Below are positions 33,779 to 40,570 of a stretch of DNA of 40,570 bases, in pieces. The notes under the pieces were generated by a model. It saw only the letters and a list, made by a program, of their open reading frames with translations. It was not told where the DNA came from and ran no database searches. The stretch comes from Terriglobia bacterium (GTDB lineage Bacteria > Acidobacteriota > Terriglobia > Bryobacterales > Bryobacteraceae). The DNA lies in the NCBI GenBank assembly GCA_025358575.1, contig JANYJA010000009.1:1-40570 (forward strand). Reading direction: 5' to 3'. Every line of letters starts with the position of its first letter. Within the stretch, counting starts at the first letter, position 1. The translations under genes and the position numbers were made by a program.

Positions 33779-35952
33779 GCCTCCCCATCATTTCCATCAG
33801 CATTCAGTTTGAACATGATGTGGTGGAATCCCGCCAGCGCGCGCGGCAGGTGGCCGAAGCGCTCGGATTTGAAGGCCCACAGCAAACTCGATTGGCAACC
33901 GCGGTTTCTGAAATCACGCGCAACGCGTTTACTTATGCGGGAGGCGGCCGGGCGGAATTCTTTCTCGACGGATCTTCCGTGCCCCAACTGCTTTTAATTC
34001 GCGTCACGGATCACGGCAAGGGAATTTCAAATCTCGCTGAGATACTTGAAGGCCGTTATCGCTCGGACACTGGAATGGGTCTCGGCATAACCGGCGCCCG
34101 GCGCCTGATGGATAAATTTACCATCACGACCGCTCCAGGCGAGGGAACGGAAGTGGTACTCGGAAAATTGCTGCCTCGCCGCGCTCCCCTCATCACGCCA
34201 GCGATGCTGTCGAAACTCGTTACGCGGATTGAGAAGCAAAAGCCGCGAACTTTACTCCATGAGTTCCGCGAACAGAACCGGGAGTTAATGCGCACTCTGG
34301 ACGAATTGCGCAAGCGTCAAGACGAGTTGCTCAGCCTGAATCGGGAGCTGGAAGATACCAATCGGGGTGTCGTCGCGCTCTATGCCGAACTGGACGAAAG
34401 GGCCGACCGCTTGCGCAGCGCCGATGATCTGAAGTCGCGCTTCCTTTGGAACATGAGCCATGAGTTCCGCACACCGCTGAACTCGATACTGGCGCTTTCG
34501 CATTTGCTCATTGACCGGGCCGATGGCGATTTGACCGCGGAGCAGGAGACGCAGGTAGCATTTATTCGGAAGTCCGCCGAAAGCCTGTACCAACTTGTGA
34601 ACGATCTGCTCGATTTTGCGAAGGTCGAGGCCGGAAAGACTGTAGTTCGGCCAATCGAGTTCAAAGTGAACGATCTTTTCGGCGCACTGCGCGGCATGCT
34701 GCGACCGCTGCTTGCCGGTTCGACAGTTAGCCTCAACTTCGAAGAAGCGGACCAAATTCCGGACGTCTATTCCGATGAAGGCAAAATCTCGCAAATCCTG
34801 CGAAACTTCATTTCAAACGCTTTGAAGTTTACGCAGACTGGCGAAGTTCGCGTGTCCGCCAGCCATGACGCCAACCGCAGCCTCGTTGAATTTCACGTCA
34901 AGGACACCGGTATTGGGATTGCTCCAGAGCACATCGAAAAAATTTTCGAGGAGTTTGGCCAGATAGATAATCCGATTCAACGAACTCTAAAAGGCACGGG
35001 CCTGGGGCTCACGCTATCGCGCAAACTGGCCGCGGTGCTGGGCGGTTCCGTCAGTGTGGCGAGCCAAGTCGGCACCGGATCGGTTTTCTCAGTCAGCTTG
35101 CCGCAATTTTATGCAGCCGCGAAAAGAACTTCCGCAACGGAGACTTTAACCCCCGAAGCCTCGCGACAGCGTTCGGTCCTGGTGGTCGAAGACCACTTTG
35201 AAACACGCCTGCTTTATACCAAAATGCTGCAGGATTCGCCCTGGCAGATACTTTCGGCGAAATCGATTCGCGAAGCCGAAAACATCCTCCGCAATGTAAC
35301 GCCGTCGGCCATTCTGCTGGACACCTTCCTGACGGGCGAAGACACGTTCCAATTTTTGGCTCAATTAAAGTCGGATGATTCCACGCATAAAATCGCCGTC
35401 CTGGTAGTAACCGCGGTCGACGATCGCTCAAAAGCCATGGCCCTAGGAGCTGATGCCTATGCGGTCAAGCCGATTACGAGGCAATTTCTCCTCGACACAC
35501 TCCGCCGTCTCGCCGATCCCCCTTTAAAAGCGACTGTGCTTCTTGTGGACGACGAAGATGTTTCAAGATATTTGTGGAAACAGCTGTTAAACAATCCCGA
35601 CATCCGTCTTCTCGAAGCCACTGACGGCGCGAATGGATTGGAAAGGGCCCGCATGGAAAAACCCGATCTTGTGATCATGGACTTGAGCATGCCTCGGATG
35701 AACGGTTTTGAGGCCATTGATAGTATGAAGAAAGACCCTGTCTTGCGAGACATTCCAGTGCTCGTCTCGACTTCGAAGATTCTCACGGAGGAAGATTTCC
35801 GATGCTTGGCTGGGCATGTGCTTGGAATAATGCCGAAAGCCAGCCTTTCGGAGAGTGGTATCGAGAGCCGCCTGCGTTCTATGCTGCAACCAGCCAGCCT
35901 TGAATATCTTGTTGCCTCGCCGGAAACCGCAACGAAAGGCGGAAATAGATAA
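33775..35952 (+). CDS. Hybrid histidine kinase with N-terminal RsbT-like ATPase domain
   Basis: 725 aa, no membrane segment. Residues 1-130 are a GHKL ATPase of RsbT/RsbW type (SEITRNAFTYAGGG, DHGKGI, GMGLGITGARR). Residues 150-215 are a predicted coiled coil. HisKA has His229 in MSHEFRTPLNS. The second HATPase is at about 335-445 (NFISNALKFTQTG, DTGIGI, GTGLGLTLSRKLA). Two receiver domains follow: Asp516 with Lys565, and Asp636 with Lys688. I infer that the N-terminal domain is the input, docking on the stressosome or reading RsbR/RsbS, and that the kinase passes phosphate to its own or separate receivers. The start forms an ATGA overlap with the phosphatase gene. Confidence 0.92.
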   Translation: MSLPIISISIQFEHDVVESRQRARQVAEALGFEGPQQTRLATAVSEITRNAFTYAGGGRAEFFLDGSSVPQLLLIRVTDHGKGISNLAEILEGRYRSDTGMGLGITGARRLMDKFTITTAPGEGTEVVLGKLLPRRAPLITPAMLSKLVTRIEKQKPRTLLHEFREQNRELMRTLDELRKRQDELLSLNRELEDTNRGVVALYAELDERADRLRSADDLKSRFLWNMSHEFRTPLNSILALSHLLIDRADGDLTAEQETQVAFIRKSAESLYQLVNDLLDFAKVEAGKTVVRPIEFKVNDLFGALRGMLRPLLAGSTVSLNFEEADQIPDVYSDEGKISQILRNFISNALKFTQTGEVRVSASHDANRSLVEFHVKDTGIGIAPEHIEKIFEEFGQIDNPIQRTLKGTGLGLTLSRKLAAVLGGSVSVASQVGTGSVFSVSLPQFYAAAKRTSATETLTPEASRQRSVLVVEDHFETRLLYTKMLQDSPWQILSAKSIREAENILRNVTPSAILLDTFLTGEDTFQFLAQLKSDDSTHKIAVLVVTAVDDRSKAMALGADAYAVKPITRQFLLDTLRRLADPPLKATVLLVDDEDVSRYLWKQLLNNPDIRLLEATDGANGLERARMEKPDLVIMDLSMPRMNGFEAIDSMKKDPVLRDIPVLVSTSKILTEEDFRCLAGHVLGIMPKASLSESGIESRLRSMLQPASLEYLVASPETATKGGNR

Positions 35953-37793
35953 TGAACCGAAAACCTTTGATTCTCAACATTGATGACAATGAGGCGGGCC
36001 GCTATGTAGTGTGCAAACAACTCCGGCAGGCGGACTTCGACGTTGCCGAAGCCGGCGCCGGTGAAGCGGGCCTGCAAATGGCCGCGACTCACGTGCCGGA
36101 CCTGATACTGCTTGACGTGCGCCTCCCCGACATCGATGGTTATGAGGTTTGCCGGCGAATCCGCGACAACCCCGCAATCGCGGGAATTCCCGTGATTCAG
36201 ATGTCGGCTTCATACGTTGACACCTCATCGCGCGTGAAGGGTCTCGAAAATGGCGCCAACGCGTACCTGACCCATCCGCTCGAAGGCGCCATGCTGCTGG
36301 CTACGATCAGATCGCTGCTGCGCATGAAGCACGCCGAGCAGACTGTCAGGCATGCCGCCTCGCGGTGGCAGACCACGTTCGAAGCCATACAGGATGGCGT
36401 GGCGCTGCTCGATGTCGATGGCCATTTGCTCCAGGCGAACGAGGCGTTTTCCGAACATCTCGGGAATGATGGCGCGTCGACCAATGAAGTCATTGGCGAT
36501 TTGTTTGGCCGTTGCCGCTCCACGTCGACTAGACAAACCGCTGAACATACGTCAGCCGGCAAAATCCTCAGCATCAGAATGGATCCTGTTCGCGAGAACG
36601 ATGAATTTTCCGGAGCCGTCTGCATCGTCGATGACATCAGCGAACAGAGGACTTTCGAGGAGCACTTGAGGCACACCGCGAAAATCGAGAGCATCGGCAT
36701 ATTGGCCGGTGGCATCGCGCATGATTTCAATAATCTGTTAACCGGCATTCTCGGCAATGCCAGCCTAATGGAAGAAACGCTTCCGGAAAGCAGCCCCGAT
36801 CGCGCGCTTCTCCAGGAAATCATTCGCGCGGGGCGAAGCGCAGCGGATCTAACTCGGCAAATTCTTACGTACTCCGGAAAAAGCCGCTTTTTGATGCAGC
36901 CCATCGACTTATCGGCAGCAGTTCTCGAGAGCCGCGCTTTCGTCAAACGATTCATGCCGGTCTTGGTAGAGATCATGTTCGATGCCGCGCCGGATCTCCC
37001 TTACATCGAGGCTGACGCCGGACAGATGCAGCAACTGATCATGAACCTGATCATCAACGCCGCCGAATCCTTCGGCGACTCTGTCAAAGGTTCTATTCGC
37101 GTCACAACAGGCGTGGAATGCATAAATAAGCAGAGTTATGTTTCGCTCACCGTTTCCGACAACGGCAGCGGCATGGACGAAGCAACGCAACAACGCATTT
37201 TCGATCCGTTTTTCACCACCAAATTTGCAGGACGCGGGCTCGGCCTGTCAGCCGTGCACGGCATTCTGGAAGGTCATAAAGGAATTCTCAACGTGCAAAG
37301 CAAACCCGGTGAAGGAACCACGTTTCATATTTCTTTTCCGGTTAGCGATCGTCGCCCGCGGCACAACCCGCTAGTAGAGAAGCCCTATCGAAAGGGCGCC
37401 GGCACCATTCTGGTGGTGGATGACGAACCTGTTGTTCGCAACTTTGCCCAAGCCGCGCTGGTGCACTTGGGCTATCGCGTGCTGCTTGCCGAAAACGGAG
37501 CTGAATGCGTTAAATTGTTTCGCAACTTGCACACCGAAATCAGCCTTGTTCTGCTCGACTTCACAATGCCCGTGATGAACGGCGAAGAAACCTTTGAAAA
37601 TCTCCGCGGCATCTCGCCCGAGATGCCGGTAATCCTATCAAGCGGCTTGAGCCACGCGATTACCGCCGAGCGTTTTCGCGGCAAAGCCGTGGCCGGATTT
37701 CTTAGCAAGCCCTACACCGGCACGCAATTGAGCGATGCTATCGCATCCGCCCTGCACGGCGAACCCGCCCTGCTGCCGACTGAAATAACTTAG
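35952..37793 (+). CDS. REC-PAS-histidine kinase-REC hybrid protein
   Basis: 613 aa, cytoplasmic. The first receiver (1-125) has Asp55 in LILLDVRLPD; the usual Lys-Pro is His108-Pro. A PAS domain follows (about 135-235: FEAIQDGVALLDVDGHLLQANEAF). The HisKA-like region has His257 in GGIAHDFNNLLTG, the HWE-free HDFNN class, and HATPase at 350-465 (MNLIINAAESFG, DNGSGMD, RGLGLSAVHGIL). The last receiver (483-600) has Asp536 and Lys586. The start overlaps the previous stop (TAATG), so the gene belongs to the operon. The first receiver probably accepts phosphate from the preceding kinase. No DNA-binding output is present. Confidence 0.92.
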   Translation: MNRKPLILNIDDNEAGRYVVCKQLRQADFDVAEAGAGEAGLQMAATHVPDLILLDVRLPDIDGYEVCRRIRDNPAIAGIPVIQMSASYVDTSSRVKGLENGANAYLTHPLEGAMLLATIRSLLRMKHAEQTVRHAASRWQTTFEAIQDGVALLDVDGHLLQANEAFSEHLGNDGASTNEVIGDLFGRCRSTSTRQTAEHTSAGKILSIRMDPVRENDEFSGAVCIVDDISEQRTFEEHLRHTAKIESIGILAGGIAHDFNNLLTGILGNASLMEETLPESSPDRALLQEIIRAGRSAADLTRQILTYSGKSRFLMQPIDLSAAVLESRAFVKRFMPVLVEIMFDAAPDLPYIEADAGQMQQLIMNLIINAAESFGDSVKGSIRVTTGVECINKQSYVSLTVSDNGSGMDEATQQRIFDPFFTTKFAGRGLGLSAVHGILEGHKGILNVQSKPGEGTTFHISFPVSDRRPRHNPLVEKPYRKGAGTILVVDDEPVVRNFAQAALVHLGYRVLLAENGAECVKLFRNLHTEISLVLLDFTMPVMNGEETFENLRGISPEMPVILSSGLSHAITAERFRGKAVAGFLSKPYTGTQLSDAIASALHGEPALLPTEIT

Positions 37794-37796
37794 GAC

Positions 37797-37820
37797 GGGG
37801 GCTTCGGCGTCGAAGTCCCC
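37797..37820. terminator. Hairpin between convergent genes at the operon end
   Basis: GGGGGCTTCG pairs with CGAAGTCCCC (one G-T wobble) around a four-base loop. It lies just after the kinase gene stop and touches the convergent yip1-like gene stop. It has a good stem but no long T run on either strand, so termination is likely but unproven. Confidence 0.45.
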
Positions 37821-38515
37821 TAAAACAAGCCCGATAACCCCGACTTCACAATCACATACACCGCCCAAGACACAATCACCAACATCAAAGATTTGGTATA
37901 GGACGTCAATGTCACCTTAGACAGTCCATAAGCCAAAAACGCAATCTGCCCGAAGCTGATCAAATCCATAGATGTCGCAAAACTCATCAAAAATTTGCTT
38001 GTGGTCGCCCGATTCAGATACGCGCCCACGTTCGTCGCCACAAGATTCTGCATATCCAGGTCGGCTTTGTCCGTAGCCACAATCATGATCAAAACAGACA
38101 TCAGCACCAACAGCACTTGGAACGGAAACATCGAATAGGCCGTGGCTCCCAGCATCTGCGGGAATTTCACAGCCGCTCCGGTCATTGCAAAGAGAGCCAG
38201 CATGGCCGCCGAGACCACCAGAATGACCATCCCTCCCGCGATTGCGGCAAACACGAAAGTCATCGCTTTTCGCGCCGGCGTGTTCGAACCGCGAATCGCT
38301 TCCTCATACTTTTCTTTGCCCATCATCTCTTCGGCACGCGGATTTCTTTCCATCTGTTTCCGCGTAATGGCTTCCATGCCGATGGTGTTGATCGCCACGA
38401 ACATAAGAAGCACCACCAGCACCATCGATGCTATGAACGGCGGCAGCCATTCCTTCTTCTCACGCACCCGCTCAAACACCTTCGCCGGCTCGTAAAATAT
38501 CTGTAACAGTCCCAA
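37820..38515 (-). CDS. Yip1-family membrane protein
   Basis: 231 aa integral membrane protein. A short cytoplasmic N-terminus (MGLLQIFYEPAKVFERVREKKEW) is typical of bacterial Yip1-domain proteins. At least five hydrophobic stretches follow (PFIASMVLVVLLMFVAINTI, VFAAIAGGMVILVVSAAMLAL, VLLVLMSVLIMIVA and others). Function in bacteria is unknown. I prefer TTG 38515 because GAGG lies 5 bases upstream and the protein then begins at the family start; a longer frame begins at TTG 38581 but overlaps the divergent promoter zone. It is divergent from the MlaD gene. Confidence 0.8.
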   Translation of the reverse strand: MGLLQIFYEPAKVFERVREKKEWLPPFIASMVLVVLLMFVAINTIGMEAITRKQMERNPRAEEMMGKEKYEEAIRGSNTPARKAMTFVFAAIAGGMVILVVSAAMLALFAMTGAAVKFPQMLGATAYSMFPFQVLLVLMSVLIMIVATDKADLDMQNLVATNVGAYLNRATTSKFLMSFATSMDLISFGQIAFLAYGLSKVTLTSYTKSLMLVIVSWAVYVIVKSGLSGLF

Positions 38516-38592
38516 TCTATCCTCAAGGCGGTCCGCCGAAAATCTTACCAGATTATCGCCCTTGGTAAACTGATGGGGCAAACCGAACGGTA

Positions 38593-39684
38593 ATGAGTAT
38601 AAAACTCACTGACGACGACGATCTCGCGGCACTCGCTAATACGCCGCCAAGTTCTGTTCTTGTGCGTGTGATAGCCGTGATTGTGGCCGCGCTGCTTTCA
38701 GGTTTGTTTCTGGTTTTTCTCTTGAGCAGCCGCGGGGGAGGGCTTTTCCATCGCAAAGCCTCCGTTCGCGTTTATTTAAACGATGCCACCGGACTCAACG
38801 CCGGCGCGCCCGTGCGCTTGAACGGCATAATCGTCGGTAAAGTTCGCGCCGTGAAACTCTCCGGTGAAATGAACCCGCGTCGGATCATTTTGGTCGAACT
38901 CGCGATTGAAAATTCGTACCTGCCTTCCATCGTGGAAGATTCCATGGCTGGTGTCACTGCCGACAACCTGCTTGGCGACAACTATATCAACATAACCAAA
39001 GGCCGAAGCGTCCGCGCCATCGCGCCCGGCGAAGAGCTGCCGAGCCTGGTCCAAACCAATTCTTTCAACCCAGCCGACCTCATGGCTTCCCTGCAAGCCA
39101 CGCTCAAACAAGTCGATATCTTGCTTATCCAGATTGAAAACGGCGACTCCCGGCTCGGCAAGTTCGTACAGGGCGAAGACTTTTATAACAAGCTGAGGAC
39201 CGATATCGCCGCAATACAAAATATGGTCGTCAGCTTCGGCAGCTCCAAGAGTCAGATTGGCAAAGCGCTATTTGGAAGGGATCTTTACGAACAACTGAAG
39301 GCTCCTGCCCGTGATTTCGATAAACTGCTTTCCCGGATCCAGCAAGGCCAAGCGGGTGGCGCGATTCTGGTCGACGATCGCGCCTATCAGAGCTATCTTG
39401 ACACCGTCCAAGGCATTCATAAATCGCTTGAAGAATTGAACGGCGGTAAGGGCGCTGCTGGCAAGCTGCTAAAGGACGACGATCTCTACAAACGGCTTCA
39501 GACGCTGGCCACCTCTCTTGACCAGTTAATCGGCGGAATCAATAATGGAGGAGGCGCCCTCGGCCAGTTACTTGCCAACTCGCAGCTCTATGACTCTCTC
39601 AACGGATCGGCGCGCGACATGCAGCAGATGATGAGCGAACTCCGCGCCAACCCGCAAAAGTTTTTGCGCTACAAGGTTTTTTAA
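38593..39684 (+). CDS. MlaD/MCE-family lipid transport protein
   Basis: 363 aa, anchored in the inner membrane by one segment near residues 23-45 (VLVRVIAVIVAALLSGLFLVFLL). The MCE domain (about 55-135) has VYLNDATGLNAGAPVRLNGIIVGKV and GVTADNLLGDNYINITKG, a standard signature. The C-terminal 220 residues are a long helical region with repeated SRLGKFVQGEDFYNKL- and GALGQLLANSQLYDSL-like units, as in larger periplasmic MCE proteins. It should carry phospholipid between membranes. MlaE/MlaF partners are not in the window. A cation transporter follows in the same direction after 20 bases. Confidence 0.9.
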   Translation: MSIKLTDDDDLAALANTPPSSVLVRVIAVIVAALLSGLFLVFLLSSRGGGLFHRKASVRVYLNDATGLNAGAPVRLNGIIVGKVRAVKLSGEMNPRRIILVELAIENSYLPSIVEDSMAGVTADNLLGDNYINITKGRSVRAIAPGEELPSLVQTNSFNPADLMASLQATLKQVDILLIQIENGDSRLGKFVQGEDFYNKLRTDIAAIQNMVVSFGSSKSQIGKALFGRDLYEQLKAPARDFDKLLSRIQQGQAGGAILVDDRAYQSYLDTVQGIHKSLEELNGGKGAAGKLLKDDDLYKRLQTLATSLDQLIGGINNGGGALGQLLANSQLYDSLNGSARDMQQMMSELRANPQKFLRYKVF

Positions 39685-39704
39685 GCCGCGATACACTTTA
39701 ACCC

Positions 39705-40570
39705 ATGCAGACGGGCCAGCGCGTCGCGGTTACCGGCATGGTTATTAGCGCTTTGCTGGCCCTGATCAAGATCACGACCGGCATGGCGGCCCACTCGAAT
39801 TCGCTCCTGGCCGACGGATTCGAGTCCGCCGGCGATGTGCTGGCGTCCGGTCTCGTCCTGCTCGGCCTTACGCTCGCCGCCCGACCGGCTGATTCAAATC
39901 ACCCTTATGGACATGGCCGCGCTGAGATTCTCATCGGCCTGTTGCTCGGGTTCATCCTGTTCTCCGCTGGCATAGCTATTGCCATCCACGCGCTCGTCGG
40001 CGTTGGCGACGTCCGCCAAGTGCCCGCCTCGTACGCCATTTGGCCATTAATCCTATCCATCGGCGTCAAAGGTTGGCTGCTTCAATTGAAATTCCGGGCT
40101 GGTCGCAAGATCGGAAGCGCGTCGCTGGTTGCCGATGCCTGGAATGACGGGATTGATATGGTCTCTGGGTTCGCGGCGCTCATCGCGCTCGGGCTCTCGC
40201 TCTTCGATCCTGTTCGCTTCCTTCTCGCCGATCATTACGGCGGTTTTGCCGTCGGCATCATCGTCATCCTCACTGGCGTCCGCATCGCGCGCGATACCGG
40301 CTTGCAATTGATGGACACCATGCCTGACGATTGGCGTCTCGCGCGCATTCGCGAAGTCGCCATGAGCATCGCGGGCGTGCAAGGCGTCGAAAAGTGTTTC
40401 GCGCGCAAAACCGGCTTCCAGTATCACGTCGATCTGCACATCGAGGTGAATCCCGGAGTTACTGTATTCGTCGGGCATGACATCGCCAGCCAAGTGCGCG
40501 ACGAGCTGCGCGAGAAGCTCGACTGGGTCGCCGACGTGCTCGTTCACGTGGAACCTACGCCCGGCGAAGC
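39705..40570 (+). CDS. Cation diffusion facilitator transporter (3' end cut by the window)
   Basis: The frame is open for 288 codons to the window edge, so only a short tail is missing compared with typical CDF proteins near 300 aa. Multiple membrane segments, HPYGHGRAE (64-72) and a C-terminal cytoplasmic metallochaperone-like domain (GVQGVEKCFARKTGFQYHVDLHIEV) mark the family. The transport site is atypical: TM2 has E40-x3-D44 where H/D-x3-D is usual, and TM5 has N145-x3-D149 instead of H-x3-D. Zn2+, Fe2+, Mn2+ or Co2+ export by proton antiport is the expected role; the ion cannot be read. It lies 20 bases after the MlaD gene. Confidence 0.9.
   Translation, partial: MQTGQRVAVTGMVISALLALIKITTGMAAHSNSLLADGFESAGDVLASGLVLLGLTLAARPADSNHPYGHGRAEILIGLLLGFILFSAGIAIAIHALVGVGDVRQVPASYAIWPLILSIGVKGWLLQLKFRAGRKIGSASLVADAWNDGIDMVSGFAALIALGLSLFDPVRFLLADHYGGFAVGIIVILTGVRIARDTGLQLMDTMPDDWRLARIREVAMSIAGVQGVEKCFARKTGFQYHVDLHIEVNPGVTVFVGHDIASQVRDELREKLDWVADVLVHVEPTPGE

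Overview
The window reads as one chromosomal contig of a GC-rich, Gram-negative soil bacterium. My best guess is an Acidobacteriota member near Candidatus Solibacter/Bryobacterales; this is inference from gene content and protein style, not from a marker search. Supporting signs are an outer membrane (TonB-dependent receptor, MlaD-type protein), an RsbRST stressosome module beside hybrid histidine kinases, a YncE/phosphoesterase fusion, DinB paralogues and several secreted proteins of a type I associate with this phylum. I see no phage, plasmid, IS element, CRISPR array, rRNA or tRNA. Genes are densely packed and no gap exceeds 300 bases.

Layout. 1-3290: the tail of an unknown protein, a small unknown protein, and a MoxR/ChlI-type AAA+ ATPase paired with a VWA (MIDAS) protein. 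3367-4018: a secreted-protein gene that seems broken by a tiny inversion. 4095-5333: a sulfotransferase and a small Ala/Gly-rich peptide. 5383-11843 (minus): one long housekeeping run in transcription order: response regulator, acylphosphatase, apt, ispE, prs, rplY(ctc), pth, rpsF, rpsR, rplI and an SDR dehydrogenase, with many start/stop overlaps. 11957-17589 (plus): alpha/beta hydrolase, EF-G2-like GTPase, MltD-like lytic transglycosylase with LysM, and a histone-H1-like polyampholyte that ends at a strong terminator shared with a convergent small gene. 17977-23191 (plus): a DUF892-YtxH fusion, NAD-dependent epimerase, DinB protein, DUF58 protein and a BtuB-like receptor. 23213-31035: a secreted YncE/phosphoesterase protein (minus), lgt (plus), a second DinB protein (minus) and two coupled secreted proteins of unknown role (plus).

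31087-37793 (plus) is the most interesting region. It is a six-gene, overlapping operon: RsbR-like (RsbRD + STAS), RsbS, RsbT, a GHKL-ATPase/PP2C fusion (RsbX-like), a hybrid kinase whose N-terminus is a further RsbT-like GHKL domain, and a REC-PAS-kinase-REC protein. Three RsbT-like ATPase modules thus follow one another, and no sigma factor or RsbV/RsbW pair is encoded here. I infer a stressosome whose output runs into a His-Asp phosphorelay. The window closes with a Yip1 membrane protein (minus), an MlaD/MCE protein and a cation diffusion facilitator cut by the window end (both plus).
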